64,000 nucleotides of DNA from Rhodoblastus acidophilus (GCF_009720655.1 NZ_WNKS01000003.1:248001-312000); one strand, 5' to 3'; counted from the stretch's first letter, positions 49,097 to 58,649 are shown. Numbers and translations are program-made. The notes: generated from the sequence alone by a model not told the origin.

Positions 49097-49489
49097 TCAC
49101 TCCGCCGGTTCGACCGGAATCTTCTTCTCGGCCGGCGCCTCCTTGCGCTCCGGCAAAGCCGTGTCGCTCACCATACTGCCGAGCACGCCGACGCCGAGCC
49201 GATGCAGCAGGACGGTGCGGCCGTTGGCGAAGCGCACGCCGTCATGGTGCAGCCCCTCGTCGATGCGGGCGAACACGATGGTCTCGATCGGCCCGACGCC
49301 GAGTTCAAGCTGCAACTCGGGCGGCAGGTTCTCGAGGGTCAACTTCGTGCCATAGGTGACGCAGACGGCGGTGGTGCAGTCGCCGGGCGCGGCAAAACCC
49401 ATGGAGCCGCTGGGGAAACGGGTGGTCACATAGACTTCGTTTTCCTGGGCCTGGCGGGTCGCATAGAATTCAAGCGAATAGTCGCACAT
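49097..49489 (-). CDS. Conserved hypothetical protein beginning MCDYSLEFY
   Basis: A 130-residue soluble protein convergent with cbbX. It opens MCDYSLEFYATRQAQENEVY, continues with PGDCTTAVCVTYGTKLTLEN, and includes NGRTVLLHRLGVGV and a Pro/Lys/Glu-rich tail. ATG 49489 is taken because the sequence from there on is protein-like and the stretch before it is low quality. No domain is recognised by eye. I have the impression that proteins with this start occur in other Alphaproteobacteria, but this cannot be tested here. Its three cysteines (2, 41, 47 approximately) could bind metal. Confidence 0.65.
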   Translation of the reverse strand: MCDYSLEFYATRQAQENEVYVTTRFPSGSMGFAAPGDCTTAVCVTYGTKLTLENLPPELQLELGVGPIETIVFARIDEGLHHDGVRFANGRTVLLHRLGVGVLGSMVSDTALPERKEAPAEKKIPVEPAE

Positions 49490-49690
49490 TGTGAAGCTCC
49501 AAGCTTGGCGTTGCCCCGTCCGCCAAAAGCTCGCCCCCGAATGCGGGGCGGCGCGCGTCTTGCGCTTTTGGCCGGCTCGCCCGGACGAGGCTTGGGAGGC
49601 GGGGGCCTTTGCCACACCTAACCAGCGACAGCGCAAAAAGTTGCAGCCCCGGTTCCCCAGATCATGCGCGGCGGCGCCGGACTGCGGCGC

Positions 49691-49717
49691 AAAAAGAAAA
49701 GCCGCCTTGCGGCGGCT
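49691..49717 (-). terminator. Orphan minus-strand terminator
   Basis: A 7-bp stem (agccgcc with ggcggct), loop ttgc, then TTTTCTTTTT on the minus strand. No gene on the minus strand ends here. It may close a small untranslated RNA starting near 49900, or it may be a decayed copy of the terminator at 49052. Confidence 0.55.
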
Positions 49718-49862
49718 GCTGCGGGTTATGGCGGGGGCATCTTCCGTTGACCCGAAGTCCGGTCGAGCGAATTGTTCTTACCTTCTCTCCCCTGGTAACC
49801 TTCGCCCGATCCCCGGCTTTGCGCCGGAGTCCAGATGACCGTCCCCCAGATTGGTCTCAAGC

Positions 49863-49895
49863 TTGACCCGAGGCAATTGCGTACTATTACGCAAT
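49863..49895 (+). promoter_or_regulatory. Promoter with palindromic operator for the nucleoside transporter
   Basis: TTGACC (49863-49868), a 16-base spacer, then TATTAC (49885-49890) form a good sigma-70-like promoter 47 bases before the transporter ATG. Over the -10 lies a perfect inverted repeat ATTGCGTA-CTAT-TACGCAAT (49876-49895), the classical position of a repressor operator. Confidence 0.5.
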
Positions 49896-49936
49896 AGCGC
49901 CGCGTCGACGGCGGCCTCATACTCACGCGCCCCACC

Positions 49937-51178
49937 ATGCATCTGCTTCACGGCTGCCTCGCCCTCATCGCCCTGCTCGGCCTCGCCGCCCTCCTCAGCG
50001 AGGACCGTCGCGCCATTTCCCCGCGCGTCGTCGTCGCCGGCGTCGCCCTGCAGGCGGCGCTCGCCGTGCTGCTGCTCAAAATTCCAGCGGCGTCGAGCGC
50101 GATGGCCTTCCTCGCGCAAGGGGTGGGCGCGCTCGACCGCGCCACCGAGGCGGGCACCAGCTTTGTCTTCGGCTATGTCGGCGGCGGCACCCTTCCCTTC
50201 GAGCTCAACGGCAAGGGCTCGCCCCTGTCGCTGGCCTTTCGGGTCTTTCCGATGATCCTCGTGGTCTGCGCGCTGGCGTCGCTGCTGTTCCATTGGGGTT
50301 TGTTGCAACGCGTGGTCGCCGGAATGGCCTTCGTCCTGCGCCGAACCATCGGCGTCGGCGGGGCGCTGGGAACCGGGGCCGCCGTCAATGTCTTCGTCGG
50401 CATGGTGGAAGCGCCGATCCTGGTGCGGCCCTATCTCGCCAACATGCATCGCGGCGAGATTTTCTGCCTGATGAGCGTGGGCATGGCGGGAATCGCCGGC
50501 ACGGTGATGGCGATCTACGGCCACATTCTTCAGCCGATCCTGCCCGACGCCTTCGCCCATGTGCTCACCGCCGCGCTGATTTCGGCGCCCGCCGCCATCG
50601 CCGTGGCCGCCCTGATGATCCCTTTCCCGGCCAAAGCCGAGCCGGAAAAGCCGCTCGTCCTCGCCGACCCGCCGCGCAACGCGCTGGAGGCGATTTCGCG
50701 CGGGACCAGCGACGGCATCGTCATCCTCGCCAATGTGCTGGCCTCGATCATCGTGCTGCTGGCGCTGGTGGCGCTGGTCAATGCGGGGCTGGGCGCCCTG
50801 CCCGACGTGCTAGGCGAAAAGCTGTCGCTGCAACGGCTGTTTTCCCTGGGGTTCTGGCCGTTCGCCTGGCTGATCGGCATTGAAACCGCCGATCTCGCGA
50901 CCGCGGCAAAACTGCTGGGCGAAAAAACCGTGCTGAACGAATTCGTCGCCTTCCTCGATCTGGCGCGCGAAACCTCCTTGAGCCCGCGCTCGCGGCTGAT
51001 CCTCACCTATGCGCTGTGCGGCTTCGCCAATTTCGGCTCGCTGGGCATCATGGTCGGCGGCTTGAGCGTCATGGCGCCCGAGCGCAAGCACGACATCATC
51101 GCCATGAGTTTTCGCGCGCTGGTGGCGGGAACGCTCGCCTCGCTGATGGGCGGCGCGCTGATCGGCGCCTTGACCTGA
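49937..51178 (+). CDS. Concentrative nucleoside transporter (CNT/NupC family)
   Basis: A 413-residue inner-membrane symporter importing nucleosides with protons or sodium. Hydrophobic helices run the whole length. The family signature GTGAAVNVFVGMVEAPILVRPY with the Gly-x-Glu-Ala nucleoside site is clear, as are GHILQPILPDAFAHVLTAAL and the C-terminal YALCGFANFGSLGIMVGGLS. The ATG follows the predicted promoter closely. No nucleoside catabolism genes are adjacent; an unknown repressor acting at the palindrome may link it to nucleoside supply. Confidence 0.92.
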   Translation: MHLLHGCLALIALLGLAALLSEDRRAISPRVVVAGVALQAALAVLLLKIPAASSAMAFLAQGVGALDRATEAGTSFVFGYVGGGTLPFELNGKGSPLSLAFRVFPMILVVCALASLLFHWGLLQRVVAGMAFVLRRTIGVGGALGTGAAVNVFVGMVEAPILVRPYLANMHRGEIFCLMSVGMAGIAGTVMAIYGHILQPILPDAFAHVLTAALISAPAAIAVAALMIPFPAKAEPEKPLVLADPPRNALEAISRGTSDGIVILANVLASIIVLLALVALVNAGLGALPDVLGEKLSLQRLFSLGFWPFAWLIGIETADLATAAKLLGEKTVLNEFVAFLDLARETSLSPRSRLILTYALCGFANFGSLGIMVGGLSVMAPERKHDIIAMSFRALVAGTLASLMGGALIGALT

Positions 51179-51235
51179 TCCATTTCCCGCCATTTTTTTG
51201 TGCGACTGAAACGCCTCCCCAGGGACTTGGACGCC

Positions 51236-51451
51236 ATGAATTCCTATCCACGCATTGACGCTCCGCTGTTTGAGATCGGTCGCGATCCCGGCGGCCACTG
51301 GCTGGCGCGCAGCGCCGACGGGCGCGAAGGCGGCGTGTTCGTCAGCCGCGACGAGGCCGAAAAATTCGCCAGGAGTCGCGGCGGCGCCGTCGCCAACGCG
51401 CGCGAGCCCCTCACCCTCTGGCGCAAGACCTCGCGCGAGTCCGCGTTTTGA
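51236..51451 (+). CDS. Small conserved-looking protein, unknown
   Basis: A 71-residue soluble protein reading MNSYPRIDAPLFEIGRDPGG, then HWLARSADGREGGVFVSRDE and AEKFARSRGGAVANA. The pattern (short beta hairpins, then one helix) suggests a small folded domain. ATG 51236 is better than an in-frame upstream codon at 51200. It is co-directional with the transporter, 57 bases after its stop, so possibly co-transcribed. No function is assigned. Confidence 0.6.
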   Translation: MNSYPRIDAPLFEIGRDPGGHWLARSADGREGGVFVSRDEAEKFARSRGGAVANAREPLTLWRKTSRESAF

Positions 51452-51596
51452 AACCGGGCGTTAACGAAATCGCAGCGTCGCCGCGACCCCGACGCGATTT
51501 TGCCCGTTTTGGTTCAGAGCGCGTTCAGCGGCAAAGCCTAACCTGAATGCGTTCCACGGCGGGCCAAGCAAAAGGCCGCCAACAAGGAGGAACCCG

Positions 51597-51911
51597 ATGA
51601 TCTCGAATTTCAGATCGCTCGTTGTCGCCGTCGCCCTGGCGGGCGCGGGGTTTGCCGGCGTGTCGCAGGCGAGCGCCCTGCCGCTGGCCGGCGCCCCGGC
51701 CGCCGCCGCGCCGGTCGAGCAGGTCCGCTGGGGCTGCGGCCCGGGATGGCATCCCAACCCCTGGGGCCGCTGCGTGCCGAACGGATATTGGCGGCCCAGG
51801 CCCTATTGGGGCCCCAGGCCGTATTGGGGCCCCAGGCCCTTTTATGGACCCAGGCCCTTTTATGGACCGCGTCCCTTCTATGGTCCGCGTCCCTATTACC
51901 GCGGTTGGTGA
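51597..51911 (+). CDS. Secreted GCG_CRPN-type protein with RPYWGP repeats
   Basis: A 104-residue exported protein. The signal peptide (about 1-27) is followed by WGCGPGWHPNPWGRCVPNGY, the two-cysteine prefix of the GCG/CRPN family, and then by five tandem hexapeptides (RPYWGP twice, RPFYGP three times) and RPYYRGW. At DNA level the hexapeptide is an 18-bp direct repeat at 51798-51887. GGAGG lies just upstream of the ATG. Function is unknown; such proteins are recurrent in Rhizobiales and may be wall- or surface-associated. Confidence 0.75.
   Translation: MISNFRSLVVAVALAGAGFAGVSQASALPLAGAPAAAAPVEQVRWGCGPGWHPNPWGRCVPNGYWRPRPYWGPRPYWGPRPFYGPRPFYGPRPFYGPRPYYRGW
51798..51887 (+). repeat. Five 18-bp tandem repeats inside the GCG_CRPN gene
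   Basis: Units aggccctattggggcccc and close variants, each one hexapeptide. The identity of neighbouring units at DNA level indicates recent duplication, so copy number may vary between strains. Confidence 0.85.
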
Positions 51912-51919
51912 TCGGACGC

Positions 51920-53161
51920 TCAGAACCGCTCGATTGAAAAGGGCGAGGGATCGGCGAACGGCTGTTCGCCGGTCATCATTTCCGCCAGCAACCGGCCACA
52001 GACCGCCGACAGGGTGAGGCCGTGGTGCTGGTGGCCGAAATTGAACCATAAGCCCTTGTGGCGCGGCGCGGGGCCGAGCACCGGCAGCATGTCCGGCAGG
52101 CAGGGCCGGCGTCCCATCCAGGGCGTTGGCTCGATGCGCGCGCCCAGCGGAAAAAGCTCGCGCGCAAAAATCTCGCTTTGCTCGACCTGGGTGTAATCCG
52201 GCGGCGCGTCGCGTCGCGCGAATTCCGCGCCGGTTGTGAGGCGTATGCCTTGCGCCATCGGCGCCAGCAGATAGCCGCGATCGGCGTCGAGCACCGGACG
52301 CGACAGGCTCGCCTGCGCCTGCGCGCGAAAATGGCGGTGGTAGCCGCGCTTCACCGCGAACGGAATTTTGTAGCCGAGCGGCGCCAGCGCCAGATCGGAC
52401 CACGGCCCGAGACAAAGAACCATTTCGCGGGCGAGCAGCGGCCCCTGAACCGTCTCGACGCCAAACCCGCGTGTCGCGGGCCGCATCGTCACCGCGTCGC
52501 CCTGCAAGAACCGCCCGCCCCGCGCCTCGAACAATCTTAAATAGCCAAGCGTGAGCGCCTGCGGGTCGGAAACGGACGCAGGATCGAGGTAATGGACAGC
52601 GCCCGTAAAAACCTCGCGCAAAAAGGGCTCGACCTGCCTGAGCGCCGGGGCGTCGAGCACCGCCGCCTTGAGCCCGAACGGTTTCAGCGCTTCCGCCGCT
52701 CCACGGCCTTCAGCAAAGCTCGCCTCGTCGCGAAAAATCTTGAGCCAGCCGGTCTTGCGCAAGAGATGCTGAACGCCGGCGTCGGCCATCAGCTTCTCAT
52801 GCTCGTCGAGGCAGGCCTCGATCAGCGGGCGGATCGACAGGGCGTGATCGAGCGCGCGACGCGGCGCGCTTTCGACGAAATAGCGGTAGAGAAAGGGGGC
52901 GAGGCCCGGCAGGTCGCGCAGGTTGTAGCGCGCCTCGTTCAGCCCGTTGACGGCATAGACCGCGAGTTTTCGAACATCCCTCGGGAACAGGTAGGGAAAA
53001 ATGGTGGCGCGCTCGATGATGCCGGCATTGCCGAACGACGTCTCCTCGCCGGCGCCGCGCCGGTCGACCAGGACCACCTCGCGCCCGCGCCTCTGCAAGT
53101 GCAGCGCGGCGGCGACCCCGACAATGCCGGCTCCGAGCACGGCGACATCCGTTTTCATCAT
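51920..53161 (-). CDS. FAD-dependent D-amino-acid dehydrogenase-like oxidase
   Basis: A 413-residue flavoprotein of the DadA/DAO family, oxidising amino acids to keto acids with electrons going to the respiratory chain. The FAD fold is [20 protein letters not shown], followed by the DADA-type [10 protein letters not shown] and the C-terminal [20 protein letters not shown]. Two adjacent ATGs (53161 and 53158) are possible, with AAGG a proper distance from the first. The substrate is uncertain, since glycine, sarcosine and proline oxidases share this fold. It is divergent from rpe and has no aminotransferase partner nearby. Confidence 0.87.
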   Translation of the reverse strand: MMKTDVAVLGAGIVGVAAALHLQRRGREVVLVDRRGAGEETSFGNAGIIERATIFPYLFPRDVRKLAVYAVNGLNEARYNLRDLPGLAPFLYRYFVESAPRRALDHALSIRPLIEACLDEHEKLMADAGVQHLLRKTGWLKIFRDEASFAEGRGAAEALKPFGLKAAVLDAPALRQVEPFLREVFTGAVHYLDPASVSDPQALTLGYLRLFEARGGRFLQGDAVTMRPATRGFGVETVQGPLLAREMVLCLGPWSDLALAPLGYKIPFAVKRGYHRHFRAQAQASLSRPVLDADRGYLLAPMAQGIRLTTGAEFARRDAPPDYTQVEQSEIFARELFPLGARIEPTPWMGRRPCLPDMLPVLGPAPRHKGLWFNFGHQHHGLTLSAVCGRLLAEMMTGEQPFADPSPFSIERF

Positions 53162-53259
53162 GGCGAAAACCTTGCAATGCGCGGGCCAACTGGACCGCAT
53201 CAAGTGGACGCCGCCCGCGCCCTGATGTAGGACGCGTCAACGACAGCAGGGAGACTCTT

Positions 53260-53940
53260 ATGCGCCCGTTGAAAATCGCGCCCTCCATTCTCGCCAGCGA
53301 TTTCTCAAAACTCGGCGAGGAAATCCGCGCCATTTGCGACGCGGGCGCCGATGTCGTGCATGTCGACGTGATGGACGGACATTTCGTCCCCAACATCACC
53401 ATCGGTCCGGATGTGGTGAAGGCATTGCGCCCCCACACCGAAAAACCCTTCGACGTGCATCTGATGATTTCGCCCTGCGACCCCTATCTGGAGGCGTTCG
53501 CCAAGGCCGGTTCGGACGTGATCACCGTCCACGCCGAGGCCGGACCGCACCTGCACCGCTCCTTGCAGGCCATTCGCGCGCTGGGGAAAAAAGCGGGCGT
53601 GTCGCTCAATCCGGCGACCCCCGAGGATGTCGTCGAATATGTGCTCGACGACCTGGACCTGATCCTGGTGATGACGGTCAACCCGGGCTTCGGCGGCCAG
53701 AAATTCATCCCGTCGGGCCTGGAAAAAATCCGCCGGCTCAAGGCGATGATCGGCGACCGTCCCATCGATCTGGAGGTCGATGGCGGCGTCACCGCCGACA
53801 ACGCCATGGACGTGGTGGCGGCGGGCGCCAACTGGCTGGTGGCGGGCTCCGCCGTGTTCAAGGGCGGCCCGGAGGCCTACAAGGCGAACATTCACGCGAT
53901 CCGGTTGGCCGGACAGTTGGCGCGCGGCGAAGTCGTGTGA
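53260..53940 (+). CDS. rpe: Ribulose-phosphate 3-epimerase
   Basis: TIM-barrel enzyme interconverting ribulose-5-phosphate and xylulose-5-phosphate, shared by the pentose phosphate and Calvin cycles; 226 residues. Metal and catalytic sites are [35 protein letters not shown] and [11 protein letters not shown]. It lies 6 kb past the RuBisCO operon but is not organised as part of it, so it is likely a constitutive copy. Confidence 0.96.
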   Translation: MRPLKIAPSILASDFSKLGEEIRAICDAGADVVHVDVMDGHFVPNITIGPDVVKALRPHTEKPFDVHLMISPCDPYLEAFAKAGSDVITVHAEAGPHLHRSLQAIRALGKKAGVSLNPATPEDVVEYVLDDLDLILVMTVNPGFGGQKFIPSGLEKIRRLKAMIGDRPIDLEVDGGVTADNAMDVVAAGANWLVAGSAVFKGGPEAYKANIHAIRLAGQLARGEVV

Positions 53941-53994
53941 GCCGACCCGGTTCACGGCATTGCTCTTTCTATTTTTTGCAGTAACAATAATTCA

Positions 53995-54270
53995 TTGAAG
54001 ATCGAATGCGATCCGGACAAGCGCGCGATGACCCTGGAACATCGGGGTCTCGATAGGGCGCAAACCGGAGAGATTTTCGACGGAGCGACGCTGACCATTG
54101 CCGATGAACGCAAGGACTACGGCGAGGAACGATTTATCACGATCGGGCGCCTTCGAGGGCGCATGGTCGTTGTGGTTTGGACCGCGCGCGGCGTCGCTCG
54201 CCGCATCATCAGCTTGAGGAAGGCCAATGACCGCGAACAAGCCCTCTATGGGCTCCGACTGGACGGATGA
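53995..54270 (+). CDS. brnT: BrnT-family toxin
   Basis: A 91-residue RelE-fold ribonuclease toxin of the BrnT family. Typical segments are the opening KIECDPDKRAMTLEHRGL and ERFITIGRLRGRMVVVVWTARGVARRIISLRKA, where the final Arg residues are catalytic in characterised members. Translation appears to start at TTG 53995, which may keep its level low. The gene overlaps the antitoxin by 44 bases. The upstream region is AT-rich (53975-53994) and probably contains the autoregulated promoter. Confidence 0.88.
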   Translation: MKIECDPDKRAMTLEHRGLDRAQTGEIFDGATLTIADERKDYGEERFITIGRLRGRMVVVVWTARGVARRIISLRKANDREQALYGLRLDG

Positions 54271-54475
54271 AGACGACGCGCCCGACCTGTCGGCGCCAGA
54301 CTATCGGGCGAAATTCGCCGCCGTTCCCGTGCGGCGCGGGCGCCCCAGGGCGGCGACGCCAAAGATTTCGACGACCTTGCGGCTCGACGCCGACATCGTC
54401 GAACATTTTCGCGCCGGCGGCCCCGGCTGGCAGTCGAGGATCAATGCGGCGTTGCGAGCAGCGATGAAGCGCTGA
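54227..54475 (+). CDS. brnA: BrnA-family antitoxin
   Basis: An 82-residue partner of BrnT. The N-terminal half is Asp/Pro-rich and binds the toxin. The C-terminal ribbon-helix-helix (TPKISTTLRLDADIVEHFRAGGPGWQSRINAALRAAMKR) binds DNA. Start ATG 54227 lies within the toxin frame, so the two are translationally coupled. Order toxin then antitoxin is normal for BrnTA. Confidence 0.87.
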   Translation: MTANKPSMGSDWTDEDDAPDLSAPDYRAKFAAVPVRRGRPRAATPKISTTLRLDADIVEHFRAGGPGWQSRINAALRAAMKR

Positions 54476-54487
54476 TCGCCTGCCGCC

Positions 54488-55489
54488 TCAAACCAGCCAT
54501 GGCGGCGTCGGCAGGCCCTTTTCGCGCAAGAACGCGGGATTATACAGCTTCGAGGCATAGCGGGCGCCGGAATCGCAGAGCACGGTGACGACCGTCTTGC
54601 CCGGTCCCAAATCCCGGGCCAGCCGGATCGCGCCGGCGATGTTGATCGCCGAGGAGCCGCCGAGCAACAAACCTTCCCGCGCCGCGAGGTCGAACAGGAT
54701 GGGCAGCGCCTCCTCGTCGGTGATCTGGTACGCCAGATCGACCGGCGCCTGCGCCACGTTCGCGGTGATCCGCCCCTGTCCGATGCCTTCGGTGATCGAC
54801 GAGCCCGACGATTTCAGCTCGCCCCTGGTGTAATGCGCGTAAAGCGCCGCGCCCATCGGGTCGGCGAGCGCGATTTTAACATCGGGATTGCGGCGCTTAA
54901 GCGCCCGTCCCACGCCCGCCAGCGTGCCGCCGGTGCCGACCGCACAGACGAACCCATCGACGCGGCCGCCGAGCTGCTCGAAAATCTCCGGGCCGGTGGT
55001 CTCCTCGTGGCCGCGCAGATTGGCGACATTGTCGAACTGGTTGGCCCAGATCGCGCCGTTGGGCTCCTTCGCGTTCAATTCTTCCGCCAGCCGCCCGGAA
55101 TATTTCACGTAATTGTCGGGATTGGAGTAAGGGACCGCGGGAACCTCGATCAATTCAGCGCCTTGCAGCCGCAGCATGGACTTCTTCTCGTCCGACTGGG
55201 TGTTCGGGATCACGATCACGGTGCGATAGCCCAGCGCATTGGCGACCATGGCGAGGCCAATGCCGGTATTGCCCGCCGTGCCCTCGACGATGGTTCCGCC
55301 CGGTTTCAGCGCGCCCAAAACCTCGGCGTCGCGGATGATGGCGAGCGCGGCCCGGTCCTTCACGGAGCCGCCGGGATTCATGAATTCCGCCTTGCCGTAG
55401 ATCGCGCAGCCCGTGGCTTGCGAGGCCGCGCGCAGCTTGATCAGCGGCGTGTTTCCGATGGCGTCGAGAACCGAATCCGTGACTTTCAT
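54488..55489 (-). CDS. cysK: Cysteine synthase A
   Basis: PLP enzyme replacing acetate of O-acetylserine with sulphide; 333 residues. The Schiff-base Lys lies in NPGGSVKDRAAL, the acetylserine loop in EGTAGNTGIGLAMVA, and the PLP phosphate site in VCAVGTGGTLAGVG. ATG 55489 (MKVTDSVLDAIGNTPL) is used; an ATG four codons upstream (55501) is possible. Residues ahead of that do not look native. It ends 12 bases from the brnA stop, convergent with it. A cystathionine beta-synthase-like variant cannot be excluded, but length and motifs favour CysK. Confidence 0.93.
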   Translation of the reverse strand: MKVTDSVLDAIGNTPLIKLRAASQATGCAIYGKAEFMNPGGSVKDRAALAIIRDAEVLGALKPGGTIVEGTAGNTGIGLAMVANALGYRTVIVIPNTQSDEKKSMLRLQGAELIEVPAVPYSNPDNYVKYSGRLAEELNAKEPNGAIWANQFDNVANLRGHEETTGPEIFEQLGGRVDGFVCAVGTGGTLAGVGRALKRRNPDVKIALADPMGAALYAHYTRGELKSSGSSITEGIGQGRITANVAQAPVDLAYQITDEEALPILFDLAAREGLLLGGSSAINIAGAIRLARDLGPGKTVVTVLCDSGARYASKLYNPAFLREKGLPTPPWLV

Positions 55490-55734
55490 GATTAATCCCA
55501 TAAACTTTCTACGCGCCAAGCTAGTCGCCGCGCGGAAGGCCTGCAAGCGCCGCGCCGGCCGCAATTTGTCGTTTTTATTTCATGATACGCGCGCGGCGGT
55601 GGCAAAGTTTGCGTAAGTCTCTGGGAAAGCACCAGCTTTTTCATGGCCCGGCGAGGCCCGCAAATTGGCCTTTCCCGTGAGAATCGCATAAGAAAAGCGG
55701 CAAATTCCAAAGCAACAAAAACCCAGAGCCGATC

Positions 55735-58461
55735 TTGCCCGATAACACCGATCCGCCGGTCCCGCAGCAGCCCTCCGACATCCGCCCGGTCTCGATCACC
55801 GACGAGATGAAGAGCTCCTATCTCGCTTACGCCATGAGCGTGATCGTGAGCCGCGCGCTGCCCGACGTCCGCGACGGTCTGAAACCCGTGCATCGGCGCA
55901 TCCTGCATTCCACGCAGGAAAACAACTTTTTGCCCGATCGCCCCTACGTCAAGTCGGCGCGCATCGTCGGCGAGGTCATGGGTAAGTACCATCCCCATGG
56001 CGACGCGGCGATCTACGACGCCCTCGTGCGCATGGCGCAGCCGTTCTCGATGAGCCTGCCGCTGATCGACGGCCAGGGCAATTTCGGCTCGGTGGACGGC
56101 GACCGCGCGGCGGCGATGCGCTACACGGAATCCCGCCTCGCCCGGCCTTCGCTGGCCCTGATCGAGGACATCGATTCCGACACGGTGGACTTCCAGCCGA
56201 ACTATGACGGCAAGGAGAGGGAGCCGACGGTGCTCCCGGCGCGGTTTCCGAACCTGCTGGTCAATGGCGCGGGCGGCATCGCGGTGGGCATGGCCACCAA
56301 CATTCCGCCGCACAATCTCGGCGAGGTCATCGACGCCTGCGTCGCCATGATCGACAATCCCGAGATCACGCTGCCGGAATTGATGGAAATCGTGCCCGGC
56401 CCGGATTTCCCCACCGGCGGCACGATCATGGGCCGCGCCGGCATCCGCCAGGCCTACGAGACCTCGCGCGGCTCGGTGCTGGTGCGCGGCGTCGCGACCA
56501 TCGAGCAGGCGAAAAAAGACCGCGAAGCCATCATCTTCACGGAAATTCCGTATCAGGTGAACAAGGCGACGCTGATCGAAAAGATCGCCGAACTGGTCCG
56601 CGACAAGAAGCTGGAAGGCATTTCCGACCTTCGCGACGAATCCGACCGCGACGGCATGCGCATCGTCATCGAACTGAAGCGCGACGCGGTGGCCGACGTC
56701 ATCCTGAACCAGCTCTACCGCTTCACCGCGCTGCAAAGCTCGTTCGGCTGCAACATGATCGCGCTGAACGGCGGCCGGCCGGAAAGCCTGAACCTGATCG
56801 ATTGCCTGCGCGCCTTCATCGATTTCCGCGAGGAGGTCGTCAGCCGCCGGACCAAATTCAAGCTCAACAAGGCGCGCGACGGCGCCCACATCCAAGTCGG
56901 CCTCGCCATAGCCGTGGCCAACATCGACGAGGTCATCCGCCTGATCCGCACCTCGGCGGACGCAGCCGAAGCCCGCGCGGCGCTGATGGGCCGCGTCTGG
57001 CCGGCGCGCGACATGGCCCCGCTGGTGGCGCTGATCGCCGACCCCCGCCACAGCCTCGACGAGGACGGCAATTGCCGGCTGTCGGAAGAGCAGGCCCGCG
57101 CCATTCTCGACCTGCGCCTGCAACGCCTGACCGCGCTGGGCCGCGACGAAATCGCGGAAAACCTCAACCGCCTCGCCGCCGAAATCGCCGAATATCTCGA
57201 AATTTTACGCTCGCGCGAAAAACTGTTCGGCATCGTCAAGGACGAGATGCTGGCGGTGAAAACCGCCCACGCCGTGCCGCGCCGCACGCAAATCCTCGAT
57301 GTCGACGGCGACATGATGGATGAGGACCTCATCCAGCGCGAGGAGATGGTGGTCACGGTTTCGCACGCCGGCTACATCAAGCGCGTCCCGCTCTCGACTT
57401 ATCGCGCGCAAAAGCGCGGCGGCAAGGGGCGGTCGGGCATGCAGACCAGGGACGAGGATTTCGTCCATCGGCTGTTCGTCGCCTCGACCCACGCGCCGGT
57501 TCTGTTCTTCTCCTCGCGCGGCCAGGTTTATAAGGAAAAGGTCTGGCGCCTCCCCTTGGCCGCCCCCCAGGCGCGCGGAAAAGCGCTGGTCAACATGCTG
57601 CCGCTCGAACAGGGCGAGCGCATCACCTCGATCATGGCGCTGCCCGAGGACGAGGCGAGCTGGGCGACGCTCGACGTGATGTTCGCCACCACCTCCGGTT
57701 CGGTGCGCCGCAACAAGCTCAGCGACTTCACCAGCGTCAACCGCGCCGGAAAAATCGCGATGAAGCTCGACGCCGGCGAGGGCATTTTGGATGTGCAGAT
57801 CTGCACCGAAGCCGACGACGTGCTGCTGACCACGGCGCTCGGCCAATGCATCCGCTTCCCCGTCACTGACGTGCGCGTGTTCAAGGGCCGCGATTCCATG
57901 GGCGTGCGCGGCATTTCGCTGGCCGAGGGCGACCGCGTCATCGCGCTGTCGATCCTGCTGCACAGCGACGCCAGCGGCGAGGAGCGCGCGGCGTTCCTGA
58001 AGATGAGCCGGGCGCAGTCGGGCGACGAGGAGCCGGTCGAGACCGAGGAGGCGCCCGACGACGCCGCGATCTCCGCCGAACAATTCGTCGAGATGCAGCA
58101 GCGCGAACAGCTGATTCTGACCATTTCCGACAACGGATTCGGAAAACGCACCTCGTCCTACGAGTACCGGGTCACCGGGCGCGGCGGCAAGGGCATTGTC
58201 GCCATGGCGGTCAACGCCCGCAACGGCGAGTTGGTGGCCTCGATGCCGGTGGAGCCGACCGACCAGATCATGCTGGTGACCAACGGCGGCCAGCTGATTC
58301 GCTGCCCGGTGAGCGGCATCCGCATCATCGGGCGCGGCGCGCAAGGGGTGATTGTCTTCAACACGGCAGCCGACGAAAAAGTGGTGTCGGTGGAGCGCAT
58401 CGGCGAAGTCGAGAACGGCGAGAACGGCGACGACACGGGCGAGATCGAACCGCTCCAGTAA
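55735..58461 (+). CDS. gyrA: DNA gyrase subunit A
   Basis: A 908-residue type II topoisomerase subunit. The catalytic Tyr130 is in [12 protein letters not shown] and the GyrA-box QKRGGKGR, which separates gyrase from topoisomerase IV, lies in the C-terminal wrapping domain. The quinolone pocket reads [13 protein letters not shown], with Ala91 where E. coli has Ser83 and Asp95 where E. coli has Asp87. The protein appears to start at TTG 55735 ([13 protein letters not shown]), since no ATG near fits. The acidic tail [13 protein letters not shown] is usual. It stands divergent to cysK with 245 bases between the two starts. Confidence 0.97.
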   Translation: MPDNTDPPVPQQPSDIRPVSITDEMKSSYLAYAMSVIVSRALPDVRDGLKPVHRRILHSTQENNFLPDRPYVKSARIVGEVMGKYHPHGDAAIYDALVRMAQPFSMSLPLIDGQGNFGSVDGDRAAAMRYTESRLARPSLALIEDIDSDTVDFQPNYDGKEREPTVLPARFPNLLVNGAGGIAVGMATNIPPHNLGEVIDACVAMIDNPEITLPELMEIVPGPDFPTGGTIMGRAGIRQAYETSRGSVLVRGVATIEQAKKDREAIIFTEIPYQVNKATLIEKIAELVRDKKLEGISDLRDESDRDGMRIVIELKRDAVADVILNQLYRFTALQSSFGCNMIALNGGRPESLNLIDCLRAFIDFREEVVSRRTKFKLNKARDGAHIQVGLAIAVANIDEVIRLIRTSADAAEARAALMGRVWPARDMAPLVALIADPRHSLDEDGNCRLSEEQARAILDLRLQRLTALGRDEIAENLNRLAAEIAEYLEILRSREKLFGIVKDEMLAVKTAHAVPRRTQILDVDGDMMDEDLIQREEMVVTVSHAGYIKRVPLSTYRAQKRGGKGRSGMQTRDEDFVHRLFVASTHAPVLFFSSRGQVYKEKVWRLPLAAPQARGKALVNMLPLEQGERITSIMALPEDEASWATLDVMFATTSGSVRRNKLSDFTSVNRAGKIAMKLDAGEGILDVQICTEADDVLLTTALGQCIRFPVTDVRVFKGRDSMGVRGISLAEGDRVIALSILLHSDASGEERAAFLKMSRAQSGDEEPVETEEAPDDAAISAEQFVEMQQREQLILTISDNGFGKRTSSYEYRVTGRGGKGIVAMAVNARNGELVASMPVEPTDQIMLVTNGGQLIRCPVSGIRIIGRGAQGVIVFNTAADEKVVSVERIGEVENGENGDDTGEIEPLQ

Positions 58462-58479
58462 GAGCCGAAACCATCATGC

Positions 58480-58515
58480 CGTCATGGCCGGGCGTCGTCC
58501 CGGCCATCCACGCCG
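58480..58515. repeat. REP-A half element
   Basis: Only one arm pair remains: cgtcatggccgggcgtcgtc followed by ccggccatccacgcc. It folds into a small hairpin just past the gyrA stop and could act as the end of that transcript. Confidence 0.7.
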
Positions 58516-58633
58516 ACCCGCCTCGCCCCCCTTGGGATTGAGCCTGAGCGGCCGTACGGCCAAAAACTGAACGCCGCGCGCCGCCCGCGACAAAAGTGAA
58601 AACGCCAGGCCTACGCGATTTTGTTCCTGTTTT

Positions 58634-58649
58634 GTTTTCACGTGAAACA
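58634..58649. other. Near-consensus parS (ParB-binding) site
   Basis: GTTTTCACGTGAAACA matches 14 of 16 positions of the bacterial parS consensus (TGTTTCACGTGAAACA), with the 12-base core TTTCACGTGAAA exact. It is intergenic and AT-flanked. No parA or parB is in the window. Chromosomal parS sites usually cluster near the origin, so this may mark that region or be a stray match. Confidence 0.5.

Larger units (their letters stand above)
49490..49936. other. 447-bp gap before the nucleoside transporter
   Basis: No gene is seen. It holds the promoter region of the MCDYSL gene on the left, a minus-strand hairpin followed by a T-rich run at 49691-49717, and the promoter with an operator-like palindrome for the transporter at 49863-49895. 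Confidence 0.6.
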
